A stretch of DNA of 64,000 nt from Henricia sp. BOLD:AAB3569 (lineage: Eukaryota > Echinodermata > Asteroidea > Spinulosida > Echinasteridae). Position 1 is the first letter of the stretch; each line of letters begins with the position of its first letter. The notes under the pieces were generated by a model. The model searched no databases, had not been told where the DNA came from, and worked only from the letters and a program-made list of their open reading frames with translations. Location of the stretch: NCBI GenBank assembly GCA_037783545.1, contig JBBELK010000975.1:72001-136000 (forward strand). Direction: 5' to 3'. This document shows positions 25,601 to 35,694 of the stretch, piece by piece. The position numbers were made by a program, and so were the translations under genes.

Positions 25601-27676
25601 AGTATCGCTGTGTTTCTGTAAGAGGGGTAATTGGTTTGTCTCAAAATGCTTTTCACAATGTTGTGCGAAAAATTATGTGCAAGAAAATGTTGCCCCGATA
25701 CACCATTTTCACAATGCAAAATGCATGCCACGCATTATCAATCAAACCGTTCCGATCAATAGAGAGTTATTATCAGCACATCGTGCAGATGCATACTGCG
25801 AGGTAACTCTATGGCTTTGGTACGTTGCGGCGACGGAGCCAATACAATATTTCATCGGCACCGATCGAGCGACGTCCGTGTAGAAATCGATTGTGAAGTC
25901 ATGTCGGTACGGTTGGCGCCAGCCTCAAAATGTCAGATCTGATTTGGCACAAAAATTGCTTTGTACAGTGAATACATGTATGGCGTTCGACAGTTAAAGA
26001 TAGTATACATGATTGGTAAACTGTTACAAATAGTTTTATCCCCCTGTGTGATATGCATGATTAAAACAAACCTGAGCAAAAACCAGCTCCGTCTAACTTT
26101 TGAGAAAAAAGTCAAAAAAGAGTTTGCAGTCATTTCGCCACGAAATGACACATGGGCGAAATGGTTTTGGGGCGAATTTAATTTTCGTCTCATGAGACGA
26201 AAACTAATTCACTAATAGCACTTCGGTCATGTTTATATTGTGTAAGTTAGGCGTAAATTGGTGAACATTTCTGATTTTCGAGATTACCAATGATGTACAT
26301 TGACTTTAAACACGAAGCGCTTTTGCAAGCATAAGAAGTCATTTTGAGTGGGTTTTTGACATTTTGGAAGCCAGCTGCCTTTCACATTTACAGTTAAAAT
26401 ACGTAAGATGTGAAACACTCCCGAACAGCCGAACATGTTCGGTTCGGAAGTGCCAAGTTCTGTAAAATTCAGGTCGTATGTTCGGTTACAGCATTTGACC
26501 TCAGACTGCTCAGCATATCTGACCTTAAAAGCGTATTTTTTCCACGTTTTTTCCCAGAACTGGCAAGTGATCCATATGTAATGGATGAGCTCGACCCAGC
26601 AAAGTGCCACGCGATAGAAAGCTCACTGTGGGAGCTACAGACTCTCAAGTCGCACTTCCACCCAGAAATTGCCACGGCAGCAGTATTTATTGACAAGACC
26701 TTCCCTAAAGAAGAATGGAATATCTCAGACTACTTGGAGTTGACTACTGCTGAGGTGGGCTATTTCACTGCATCCCAGGGGTGGTTGGTCACAGGAATGC
26801 ATTTCAAAATACTGGGTTTTTAATTCTGGCCATTTTAGCCACTTGGCATTCTAGGATGTGTGGTGGTCTAGTGATTAGCGCGTCTGACTTTTGGGTGATA
26901 GGCCTGGGATGAATTTCATAAAGCTTTCTATCAGAAAAATGTGCTTAATCAAACATTTGTGTGCTTTATAAAATTGGGTTAATAGTAAAAATTGTATGTC
27001 AACTTGTGTTCTTAGTAGGACATGCAATTTCGACTATTAACACATTTTTATATAAAGCACACAATTTTTTGATTAAGCACATTTTTATGCTGGAAAGCTT
27101 TATAAAATTGGCCCCAGGTCACAGCTATCACGTTGTGTCCTTAGACAAGACACCTTTTTAGACTACTCCACATCGGCTCTCTCCACCCAGGTTCATAAAT
27201 GGAATATTATATTGGTTGGGGAAAACCCCAATTCACCCATCCAGGGGAAGTAGCACGTGTATACATATAATAACCGTGTCGAAAATCTCGGTAAAATGAA
27301 AAATAATGGCAAACCCATTTTATACAGAAATGCAAACAAACGTATGTATGTTTATTTCCCAATAATGTTTTTAATATGGAAATTGTTCAAAAATTATTCA
27401 GCTGGATTTTTTGCTACTGACCAAGTTGGAGTCAGAACATGTAGAACCATATATAGTTTAACCACTGTCCCTTGAATAATGGAAAACGGTTGTTGGTTTT
27501 ATCCAAAATGTATACGTCCAAACTGTAGTGTCTAAATGAATGTATTTCTTTTTTTCTTGCAGATGATTGGCTGGGTGGCAAATAAAAAGATGAGGACAGC
27601 TCCTGTTGAATTTGAACCACCGAAGGGACTATTTGGAGGAAGGGATACATACTCAAAGTTTTGGACGTTTGACTGA
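16645..27676 (+). CDS. NOC4L: NOC4-like nucleolar complex protein (NOC4L), 11 exons
   Basis: Coding exons: 16645-16791, 18739-18948, 19737-19841, 20422-20574, 21967-22101, 22698-22860, 23266-23326, 23781-23891, 24737-24900, 26558-26754, 27563-27676. They total 1560 nt, close in frame and give 519 residues; vertebrate NOC4L is about 516. All introns read GT-AG. Diagnostic stretches are GGAISLLALNGLFVLITQHN, YPEFYKKLYALFEPGIFHVK and YLPAYLVAAFAKRLSRLSLT, belonging to the CBF/Mak21-type domain of the C-terminal half, followed by LESSLWEL-like sequence and a KKMRTAPVEF tail. The product works with NOP14 in the nucleolus on 40S subunit maturation. The start codon opens a lysine-rich N-terminus (MPPKKNKRKQ), plausible for a nucleolar protein. 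Exon 5 is followed directly by a 69-bp tandem repeat that copies its 3' end and splice donor. Introns carry a foldback, SINEs and TTAA-flanked MITEs. The gene converges on CIAO1. Confidence 0.95.
16888..17693. mobile_element. ~0.8-kb foldback transposon in NOC4L intron 1
   Basis: Left and right halves are complementary over most of their length. The CTTTTAGAACGCTAAAAC..GGGACGTGATG start is matched by CATCACGTCC..TTTTAGCC at the end, and the pair TTGTCCATGCCATGGCGAAA / TTTCGCCATGGACAATAAAA lies further in, as do GTTTAATTTTGACTGT-type arms. The flanks carry the same 12 bp in direct orientation, TACAGCGGACCT at 16876-16887 and 17694-17705, as expected for a target-site duplication. A long duplication plus long arms resembles Mutator-like foldbacks. 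No transposase frame is present. A diverged fragment lies near 44930-44990. Confidence 0.85.
17795..17980 (+). mobile_element. tRNA-derived SINE in NOC4L intron 1
   Basis: A tRNA-like head has an A box (TGGCCGAGCGGTCTAGTG from 17802) and a B box (GGTTCGATTCC at 17857-17867). The body contains CCTTGAGCAAGGCACT and the element ends in a short A-rich (AAAT)n-like tail. The B-box and GAGCAAGG body are shared with the other SINEs in this window. Confidence 0.8.
18250..18460. repeat. Dispersed repeat, second copy near 45780-45910
   Basis: The order of the words TTTAGTTTGATGACAAAAAT, AAAAAGTGTCATGA, TATGGGGTCC and CAGTGGGTGTCC is kept in a diverged copy at 45778-45910. It is followed at 18488-18562 by a small hairpin whose arms are AGAGAACAATAGAG and CTCTATTGTTCTCT. 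Non-coding, in NOC4L intron 1. Confidence 0.6.
19370..19651 (+). mobile_element. SINE, 5'-truncated, with (ATT)n tail
   Basis: It contains CTTGAGCAAGGCACTTTGCC, the GATACTACTGAGCCCAATG core, and a 3' end AATGCGCTATATAAGAACTG followed by a run of ATT triplets. The GCGCTATATAAG-type end plus triplet tail resembles a LINE-mobilised 3' tail. A short piece of the same core (ACTACTGAGCCCAAT) lies at 37729-37775 in ARHGAP19 intron 6. Confidence 0.8.
19931..19958 (+). repeat. Poly-C tract, 28 C
   Basis: An uninterrupted run of 28 C in NOC4L intron 3. Comparable C runs occur at 35657-35692 and 48141-48181. Lengths are unreliable in such tracts. Confidence 0.9.
21266..21448. repeat. Five spaced TTTAACCGAG motifs in NOC4L intron 4
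   Basis: TTTAACCGAG occurs at about 21267, 21348, 21377, 21419 and 21439, all in the same orientation with irregular 20-80 bp spacing. A CGGTTAAAA word lies in the opposite orientation near 21395. The intervals are not alignable, so this is not a simple tandem array. Function unknown. Confidence 0.5.
21577..21722. mobile_element. Second, diverged copy of the 14440-14585 MITE
   Basis: It shares TTCGCCACTGGTTACAATGC and TGTTCGTGTATTTGG..CACAGCCC with the copy at 14440-14585, with decayed terminal inverted repeats. It lies in NOC4L intron 4. Confidence 0.7.
22088..22552 (+). repeat. 69-bp tandem repeat derived from NOC4L exon 5 end and splice donor
   Basis: About 6.5 copies of a 69-bp unit start inside the last bases of exon 5 and continue into intron 5. 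Each carries TGGCATCGCTGAAG followed by GTGTGG, the sequence used as the exon 5 donor at 22101/22102. The copies place candidate donors at 22171, 22240, 22309, 22378, 22447 and a mutated one (GCTGAAAGTG) at 22516. Because 69 is a multiple of three the frame is preserved, but an in-frame TAG at 22135-22137 means any downstream donor would yield a truncated message. Confidence 0.95.
23987..24354. mobile_element. TTAA-flanked MITE in NOC4L intron 8
   Basis: TTAA at 23987-23990 and 24351-24354 brackets terminal inverted repeats AGGAGTGTGACCAGA and TCTGGTCACGCTCCT. A TTAA target duplication is the hallmark of piggyBac-type transposition. No transposase frame is present, so it is non-autonomous. 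Confidence 0.85.
25994..26309. mobile_element. TTAA-flanked MITE, family B, copy 1 (NOC4L intron 9)
   Basis: It starts TTAAAGATAGTATACATGAT and ends in the near-complement ATGATGTACATTGACTTTAA. The interior holds AGCAAAAACCAGCTCCGT and the perfect palindrome TTTTCGTCTCATGAGACGAAAA core. Copy 2 is at 50152-50731. TTAA at both ends suggests piggyBac-type mobilisation. Confidence 0.85.
26862..27185 (+). mobile_element. tRNA-derived SINE interrupted by a nested MITE
   Basis: A SINE head (GTGGTCTAGTGATTAGCGCG) is cut just before its B box by an element at about 26908-27118. The SINE body then resumes with CACAGCTATCACG and CTTAGACAAGACACC. The inserted MITE has arms AATTTCATAAAGCTTTC and GAAAGCTTTATAAAATTGGC, with TGCTTAATCAAA-type inner inverted repeats, and belongs to the family seen at 39125-39364. 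Insertion order is therefore SINE first, MITE second. It lies in NOC4L intron 10. Confidence 0.8.
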
Positions 27677-27747
27677 AGTATGCGGCTATTGTTGATGTTT
27701 CAGCAATAGTATCTGAAGTTTCATTGTACACTGGATTCACACAGCCA

Positions 27748-27812
27748 TTAAAGGCACAGGCTCTTCAGCAATGCACGCGCGCCACGAAATACGCAACTCC
27801 ATGCCTTTGCGT
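27748..27812. mobile_element. Half copy of the 51013-51142 TTAA MITE
   Basis: TTAAAGGCACAGGCTCTTCAGCAATG.. matches the left arm of the palindromic element at 51013-51142 and continues through CACGAAATACGCAACTCCAT. The other arm is missing. It lies 72 bp after the NOC4L stop codon, probably within its 3' UTR. Confidence 0.75.
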
Positions 27813-27924
27813 GTGTAAAGTTAACATGTCGCACTACTGCCTCCAAAAAAATTGACAGAATTGTTGCGCCCTTCTGTTGTGTCTACCATACTTTTATGAG
27901 GTATATATACCCTATGAAAATAGA

Positions 27925-27995
27925 CTCACAAAGTGCTTACTCGTGTGTGACAATTTGACTACCCTCTGTCATGGTCGCCCATGCAAAGGCTCTAC
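27925..27995. mobile_element. Fragment of TA-flanked MITE family A
   Basis: It shares CACAAAGTGCTTACTCGTGT and the end GCAAAGGCTCTA with the fuller copies at 28728-28855, 41201-41355 and 63719-63844. The left end is not recognisable. It lies between the NOC4L and CIAO1 stop codons; the rest of that 0.7-kb interval (27677-28373) shows no gene. Confidence 0.65.
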
Positions 27996-28311
27996 ATGCA
28001 TTTGTGATGGTACTTTTGTGCGGTTTGCAAGGAGTATCGATGAGGGCGCTTGCTCACATTTCAGCTTTCTTATTAAAAAGACACTAACGCGTCGTTAATT
28101 TATGTAAAAAATGTGTACACCCCAACACAATTTCTTGTGTTGTTTCAGGGACAGATCTGGCTTTTGCTTAAGGGTGGGATTGTGGCTCCTACTGTGTGCA
28201 GAAAACTCGCCCTGCTAGGGGATCCAGAAAATATTGAAATATATAGGTGCTTTCTCCTGTAATTTTAGGAACTTTTTTAAGGTTTCAGGACAGATATTTT
28301 TAATACAATAT

Positions 28312-28317
28312 TTTATT
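28312..28317 (-). promoter_or_regulatory. Candidate polyadenylation signal AATAAA for CIAO1
   Basis: The plus-strand TTTATT reads AATAAA on the coding strand, 57 bases after the CIAO1 stop codon, implying a short 3' UTR. Not experimentally tested. Confidence 0.45.
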
Positions 28318-28373
28318 TATTCCATCTACAAGAGTGGGGTTGCAACCCCCTCCCTCCAGATACGCCACTGAGT

Positions 28374-31300
28374 TTACGAGGAGTATTTCCAGAGCTTTAC
28401 AATTCCATCATCTCCACATGATGCCAAAATGTTACTTTTGGTTGGGTTCCACCTTATTGAGTTGACATCCTCAGTGTGTGCACGCTTTGTGCTTGTAATT
28501 AGATCAAAGTTTGACGCCAACGTCTTGTTCTCTTGGAATACATGTATAGTTTCATCCCCAGAGCAAGTAGCTAGAAGTCCACTGCGGTGGCACCTGACAA
28601 GTATAATAAGAGTAGAAACAAACAAAATGGTCGAAATTAAACATATTGGGCTTGGAGGACATGCAAATTTAGATCAGTATGTTTTGTTGGGGTGTGGCGT
28701 TGTCACTATCAAAACCACCCAGGCCTATAGAGGCTTCTGCACCGGCAGCCATGACAGGGGGCAGGTTTTCTTATTTAAATGATGTAACAATAGAACCACA
28801 AAGCACTTACTCATGCGTGACAGCCCCCTGTCATGGCCGCCGTGCAAAGGCTCTATACTTGTAGTTTTTATATTCCGACAGACTAAATCTTGTTAAACAT
28901 AAAACTTACCAATCAATGTCATAGATGGTTCTTGTGTGATAACCCGACAATGTACAGATGCACTTCCACGATTGAAGATCTGAATGAAGATAAATAAAGA
29001 TAAAGCATGTTCTAAATACTAAAGCTCACATTTGTGGCTGACCCGTAATCCAGGAAAGTTGACAATATGTACAGGAAATACTTGAAGAGTTCATATTTGT
29101 CCAGAAATCCTCCACGGGCACAGACTCGGATTTTGCAGAAAAATGTTTTTAGCAGTCCTGATTTTACAGTTGGACTCACAAATGGGTCTTTCCACAGTAA
29201 TGGGTACATTTCTGTGACATACAAGATCTTAGGTCCGAGTTCACTTCAAATGTCTTAATTTTATCTTTACATTATCCAGTTAAACCGAGGAAATAACTTT
29301 TACCCCAAGGAGTAAGAAAAATAGTCCTACAACATACATTTCTGAAAACCCTGTGCACAAATTTTCGTATTACGTATGTAACAAAGACAGAAAAAAATGT
29401 CACAAATTGGTCTGTCCGCGTTACATACGTAATAGGAAAATTTGTACACAAGCTTTTCAGAAATGTATGTTGTGGCCGCAATTTCTTACCTTTTTGGGCA
29501 AAAGTTATCTTCTAACAATAGTACAAGGAAATTTATTTAAGTTTGAGATAAACTGAAGACATTTAAAAGGAATTATTGACTTATCTTTCAAATAGGCCCA
29601 TTAGTGTGGAAAGACCCAAATGTGATTTTTGTCAAAGGCAGACATTAAAAATTATACCCATAGAATATGAAAAATTAAGGACAAACGCTTAGGTGTGTCA
29701 TTATACCTCATCATGGACATCTGGAAAGTCCTAATCAAGAATACTGCCATGTATTTAAGACAACACTGTAATCTCAGTTACAGTCAAAAGGGTACATGTA
29801 GTTTGGTAGCTTTTGGATGTATAGACACGTTAGTTAAATGGTTTTTTACCTTCTGCTGTGTGGCCATCTGGGGAGAAGTCTTGCCAAATCCTGACCGTGT
29901 TGTCATCACTGCAAGATGCTAACTTTGTGCCTGTTTTATTGAAGCAGATTCCCCAAACAGTGGATTCATGACCAGTCAATGTGCAACAGCAGCTCCATTC
30001 ATCATCATCTTCTTGGAACATTTTAATCGTGTTGTCGTAACTACAAGAAGCAAGAATCTGTGCATTGTCAAAAAAAATGAACAAGACAGACATTCAAAAA
30101 TTAATAAAAAGCAGTACTGGGCTTGTTATGAGCGTTTGTATGAGCAGCTCCAGAATTGGCTCTCTTTGGCAATAACGTCGGATAAAAGGGGTAAATTAGC
30201 CCTTTACATCTCAGCAAGCAGAAAAATTAAACACCACATACACGTATATCAGGTCAGTTTTATCTTACTGCTACATGTACACAAATGCAACAAATCTGGG
30301 TTTAAAGTTAAAGGACTTAAATTGTTAAGCAACCACCATCACAGCCCGTCTGTGGTGGATGGTCACATATGGTCACCATTTATCCTGTCCAGAGGAGTTA
30401 CCTGTTTGTGTGGATGCCAACAAACATTCTTGACGTCTTGTGAATGGACACTGAGGACTCCAACACACTGGAAATCGTCATCATCAAGATCAACTAGCCA
30501 GGAAAGAAACGGTGGTAAACAAAACAAAATTTAGACAGGTATCCGATGTGCATCTCTTCAAAACCTGCTGAAAAAGAATATATTTTACTATGTGGTTAAT
30601 TACCTTTTCTCCAAGTGATGAAGCATGAGGCGTAACAATGTACAGTGATGGTGTGTTCTTTGTAACTGTTATCTCAAAGACATCCAGGGCAGGAAATTCG
30701 TCACAGACATGCATGGTGGCATATATTATGTCTTTGACCATACCCTAACACAATCATCACCATACTACATGTAAACAAGCAGTAGCACAGTGTGTAAGAT
30801 GTCTCGGGTTCAAATCCTGGTGAGGACCATAGAGTATGTAATTAATTACCTTCCCAAACCCACACACTTTTATCCCTGCTACACGTTGCTAACAACGATC
30901 CTGATGGAGACCAACAAACACTTTTGACTTCATTTTCGTGTCCTTCTAATGTCGTTATGCATTCAAACTCGCCGTTCTTCTGGCTCCATATACAAGTGGT
31001 GCCATCAAAACTTGCAGATGCTAGAAACGTGCCACAAGGCGACCAGCTGATTCGCCGCACAGTGCGAGAGTGACCATCCTCAAGCACTGCTTTGCAGATC
31101 CAGTCATCAGACACTAGATGGAAGCAACAAAAATTACACACAAAATATGTCAAAAGAAAAAGAGTTATGGCTAGTATTCCAGTAATAATACTCTACACTT
31201 TTGAGCCGTCCGTAAAGTACATATTCTGTCGGTCGCACATCATGGCACTTTTGTGACCCGGTGTCATATGATTTTGTTTACGGGCATAGCACCGTGACTG

Positions 31301-32577
31301 GAGTGAAAACAACTTCGTTCATGCTTAGATACATGTACGTGTTGCATAGACAACGGCTTTGTTTCTTCGCTTGTCACCATGGACACAGTTGTTTTTGTCA
31401 CCATGGACACAGTTGTTTTCACTCCAGCCCTACCGGACGTGACGTTGCAGCGACCAACAGAATTCACATGTAGGGGGTGGAGGGAAGGAGGGAGGGGATT
31501 TAGTCGGAGCCAATGCATATGCCAAAGGCAAAGTTAAACAGATAACCCCATCATTTTCCATTCGAGGAGATATATTGAGGGGGGAGCGCGGTACAGCCTA
31601 TGTCATGTATGATATAGGAGGACGCAACTTTACCGGAAGTTATGGTTCTGTGACCTTGAGCACTGTGAAAACAAACGCTCGCTCGCATAGAGCAACATGC
31701 AACCGGGCATTTGTTTTCGGAAATTTATAAAACCCGGAGGTCGGAGCCTTTTTATAGCTCTATGGTCGGAGAGGTAGATTTTTTTTTGCTAACGTGTAGT
31801 TGGTGCGTTGACAGTGGCGCCGAAGCTACGTGGTATTGAAATAATGCACCTGTCAATAAACCCTTTCACGGTTATCGACGCCATGTTGTTCACGGGGCAG
31901 TTCGAACACGCATTGCTGTCTGCGTGTGCAGATCGTATACGAATGCATTGTTAGGTCACTGTGCATTAGTTACGATCCGCGCACGCACACGGCAATGCGT
32001 GTTCGAAGTGCCTCGTGAACAAGATGGCGTCGATAACCGTGAAAGGGTTTATTGTAATCCTGGGCCCTGGGGGACCCGAGACTAGCAGGGACTGGGCCGG
32101 GATGTCTAAGTCCAGTGGCCCAGCGTGATACTCCCGCAACATCCCCGCTACGTGCCCGGCCGTGCGGGGCACTTGATTTTGTACATCCCCGGCTAAACCC
32201 CGTACCCCCCGGCCCCGGTATGCGGGGCATTAATAATATTGTACAACCCCTGCACGATCCCTAGCCTGGCCTAGCTGCCCCGGTAAAGTTGCATCCCCAT
32301 ATTGCAATCAACAATTTAGTCGCTATTTTTTTCTTGCCAACTCGTGAAGTAAAATGTTTGCTAACTGCAAAAAATGTTTAAGGATTTGACTGAGCCTACT
32401 ACATGTTCCTGTTGATGCTGGCTCTTGCTCCAAACCCGGAGAGGCGGAAGATGAACCCCAAATCCGGATCGTTTTGTCCCCACCACAACTTGCCAGAAGG
32501 TTTCCGGAAGGATGCCAACAAACGTGCCACACGCGATCACTATGACCAATTAATGTGCCAATGTTTTCCAGAGCCAT
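28374..32577 (-). CDS. CIAO1: Cytosolic iron-sulfur assembly protein CIAO1, WD40 propeller, 6 exons
   Basis: Minus-strand coding exons, 5' to 3': 32577-32400, 31113-30850, 30493-30402, 30057-29850, 28979-28910, 28593-28374. They total 1032 nt and give 343 residues (vertebrate CIAO1 about 339). Seven WD40 blades can be followed: [85 protein letters not shown] and [14 protein letters not shown]. The linkers [18 protein letters not shown] and [19 protein letters not shown] closely match CIAO1. CIAO1 is part of the CIA targeting complex (with MMS19 and CIAO2B/FAM96B) that hands Fe-S clusters to cytosolic and nuclear proteins. The exon 1 donor is the uncertain point: ending at 32400 adds a Ser/Pro/Gly-rich linker of about 19 residues after the first blade, while earlier GTs in the same phase would remove most of it. 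Introns contain foldback elements and SINE remnants. Confidence 0.94.
28728..28855. mobile_element. TA-flanked MITE family A (CIAO1 intron 5)
   Basis: The ends are TATAGAGGCTTCTGCACCGG and the complementary CCGTGCAAAGGCTCTATA, followed inward by GCCATGACAGGGGGC and GCCCCCTGTCATGGC. TA at both sides fits a TA-targeting (Tc1/mariner-type) origin. Non-coding. Four copies of this family are visible in the window. Confidence 0.85.
29177..29622. mobile_element. ~450-bp foldback element (CIAO1 intron 4)
   Basis: Outer arms AAATGGGTCTTTCCACA and TGTGGAAAGACCCAAAT are complementary. Inner arms ACATACATTTCTGAAAA..CGTATTACGTATGTAAC and GTTACATACGTAATAGG..TTTCAGAAATGTATGT form a second, longer stem. No coding frame. 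A decayed relative appears at about 60485-60690 in HPS1 intron 1, sharing AAAACCCTGTGTACAAATTT. Confidence 0.8.
30775..30832 (+). mobile_element. Short tRNA-like SINE relic (CIAO1 intron 2)
   Basis: GCAGTAGCACAGTGTGTAAG followed by GGGTTCAAATCCTGGTGAGG has the spacing of a tRNA D-arm and B box. No body or tail is seen, so it is a fragment and not a tRNA gene. Confidence 0.5.
31298..31427. mobile_element. Small inverted-repeat element (CIAO1 intron 1)
   Basis: Arms CTGGAGTGAAAACAAC and GTTGTTTTCACTCCAG are exact complements about 100 bp apart. The right half also contains a direct duplication of GTCACCATGGACACAGTTGT. Origin unknown. Confidence 0.65.
31854..32054. mobile_element. Palindromic MITE (CIAO1 intron 1)
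   Basis: CAATAAACCCTTTCACGGTT..CGACGCCAT at the left is the complement of ATGGCGTCGATAACCGTGAA..GGTTTATTG at the right. Inner arms GTTCGAACACGCATTGC and GCAATGCGTGTTCGAA extend the stem. About 200 bp, non-coding. Confidence 0.85.
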
Positions 32578-33983
32578 GACGATATATAGTGGATATACAA
32601 TCGATAGGATATACGACCTTTGCTAGTTTGTAATTTATAATATAGGCCTATAACGCGGTAGTCGAGAAACTTCATTCCCCATCCGGATCCCGGCGGCCGG
32701 CTTAGCCTTTTGGCTGTGCTTTACAAGCGCCAGTATAGCGCCCTCACAGTGCTCGCGCCATCGATGCGCCTGTATAGCGCCCTCTTTCCGGTGAGTTATA
32801 GCTCTATGGCTGAAACCAAAAAAAAATACACCAGCCACTAGACTTGACCAAGTCCGACTTCGAATAATTTGTAATGTTGGCGCAAGAGGGCGCGCTACTG
32901 AGGAAAGGCGCAAAAGGCACAAAGCCGTTTTACAGAAACAAACAAAACCCCGTCTTTGCCAAAGACTACGGCCGGCTAGGCAAACATCTCAACCTCGTTC
33001 CTAGGGAGGTGGAGCGTCCTCGTTCCTAACTGTTCTTCTACGCAGTAGACATTGGGACGAGGTCGCAAACCCTCTTTTGACACAAATGTAAAAAATACTG
33101 GGGACGTGTCTACTGTGTAATTTGACCAATCATGTTATCAGCCACCGCCACGTGGTAGATTTGAAAAGCTGACGATTACACGCGCAGCAGCAGCTGATCG
33201 GGCTTCTTGTGTGCAGCGTCGTCGTACGTCTGAGGTGCACGGTGGTAGAGCGTGTGTTTATTTTATAAACATCCGGATCCCGGTACTTGTTCCACCTGCA
33301 CTGTTTCGAATTATTTTAAGCTGCATACATGTACGTACGTGTAGAGTAAACACCCTAGTATAAACTATATTATTTCCTGATCCGTGTGCTTTATGCTTGG
33401 GGTGTATTTGTAATGGGGGACAAGGGACAATTGATACTTTATACTTTATACTATACACCAATCCGAGCTGCAAAGTCATGGTCCATGTACGTCCGCCATA
33501 GCTGGGGGCCATCCATGTGCCATGAACTGTGGGTTTTGTGTTGTTGATATGCTGTTACATTATGTTGTCACTTCGAACAATTTTGCGCGTTTATTTGCTT
33601 GCGAAGCCTGTGTACGCGTACGCGTTGTGCGCTGTTCGATTTAACAACAAGACAAAGCGCTCAGTCCAAGGCAGTGGATGGCCCCCAGCTATGGCGGACT
33701 TGCAGGGAAGGAGTCCTTAGCAACCGGATTCGTTTATAGGCATACGTGATGTAGAAAACTATATATGAAGACGAGGTACTAACGTTAGTTCCACTGTCTG
33801 AGATAATCACATAGGCCTACAACGGTTGTAAAACACTAACAGTTTTTGAAGTATTAAAGTGTAATGCACCTGTATGTGGCTTTTAAAATAGATTTTGATG
33901 CAAAGAGCTAGATGAGTGCCATATTCTATTTGTATTCACATCATGCTAGTTTTGTTGTTGCAATCACCACAGGTTTAGCAATC
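32578..33983. promoter_or_regulatory. Divergent intergenic region between CIAO1 and ARHGAP19
   Basis: The two start codons face away from each other across 1406 bp. CAGTATAGCGCCCTC / TGTATAGCGCCCTC words are repeated near 32730 and 32773. An inverted-repeat element lies at 33491-33699, with arms GTCCGCCATAGCTGGGGGCC and GGCCCCCAGCTATGGCGGAC in its core. No TATA box can be assigned. An AG at 33971-33972 preceded by CACCAC could be an acceptor just before the ARHGAP19 start codon, so the ARHGAP19 promoter may lie further upstream than the start codon suggests. A shared regulatory region is an inference from position only. Confidence 0.45.
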
Positions 33984-35655
33984 ATGTCTTTGGAATATCT
34001 TTGCAATCCCCTTCACTACGTGGATGCCATGAGGCACAAGCACCCAGCGATCCTCAATGACTGGTGCTGTACAGAACTTTCTCACGTCTTAGATTTCAGT
34101 GGTTCGAAGGGACTTGGTCAGATACTTGCTGGGCTAGTTGATGTAAAGCAAGGAAAGACGTTTGTCAAAAAGTTCACCAGAGCTAGGCTAAGAGGTTTGT
34201 ATACAGAGTACTATTAAAGCCTGTTGCGATTTGCAAACTAAATATTATGATACACCAAGCTTGTTCTTCATCCATGCATATTCACAGGTTTAAGCCAGTT
34301 TGTGTTCATTTAACAATAAAAAAACCTTAAAACGTGTACTGTAGCTTGTAACTGTCACTTTGTAAAATCATAATTGTGATACATATTACAATTTCTTTTG
34401 TACCCTTTTAGCCAATTCCCACAATGGAGTTTTTGGTGCACCTCTTACAGAAGAAGGTTACTGCCAGGCTCGACAACTTGTTGATTGCTTAAAAAATTGT
34501 AAGTATGAAAGAAAAAAAAAATTCAGTTCAAGCATGCAATCACCAATAGGTATGACTTCCATATGCATGCATGCATGTATCGGTACATTTTTAACCCATT
34601 AATTCTCAATGTTGCTTTCGAGGGTTACATTGGGTTGATGAAGGGTTGAAACCGAGACGCTTGAAAATATTTAGTGAAACAAAATGAAGTAATTACGATA
34701 CAATATTTAAAGCAATGTCTATATGCTCTATTAAAATGTTGGCGTCTTTCCACTAAGTCTTCAGTGTTGCAGAGCCAAGCAGATAAGAAACGGACTAAAA
34801 CAATAACAGGTTGCCCAAAACTATATCTGTCTACAAAACCTCCACAGTGTATTTAATATCAACACTTAATTTGATTGGTAGGCGCTGTGTGACTATAAAA
34901 CCTTTTTGCTCTTTACAGATATCACCAAAGAAGGCATTTTTCGCAGACCTGGTAATTCTGAACGTCAACGTCGTCTGAAGGATAAAATCAACAGTGGTCT
35001 TGCAGTGGACCTCCATTCTGAGGAATTTACTCCTTACGATGTAGCTTGTGTCTTAAAGTCCTTCCTTGGAGATTTGCCCGAACCTCTGCTCACAGACAAA
35101 CATTTTGCTGCTCATGTCCAGGCTGCAGGTTTGTCATTTACTGATTTGATTTGATTTGATGTGATTTGATTTGATGTACACGTCTTCTGGGCTGGATACT
35201 TGATAACCAGTTTTTTATTTCAAGTCGTCAATCAATTTTATTTCCAAAGTCCTGTCACAATTCAATTTCTCAAGAGTCAAGTCGGGTAAAAAACTGACTT
35301 GAGCCCAAGCCAGCAAGTTGAGAGACCAGCTCTGCCCTGGTAGTACTGACCATGGGCTAATTCTGTATAACCACCCGCAGTTCACCGTCGCGGAGGGGTT
35401 AAAAGAATAATTATTGCAGCTACAGGTTATTTTGAATCGTTTTACAATTAAATATAAAAATTAAAAAAAATTAAATACCAATTACAAACTTGCCAAAGTT
35501 GTCAACATTTTCACGGTTCTACAGACCCTCCCCCTCTCCCCAAAAGACTACTTATAGACATTTGTTTTCAGTACCATGAAATGTCTACATTTTACAGTGA
35601 TATCCTAGGTGACCCGGCCTTGACCCCCTTTCCCCCTTCTTACCGCACCCCCCCC

Positions 35656-35694
<39 letters not shown>

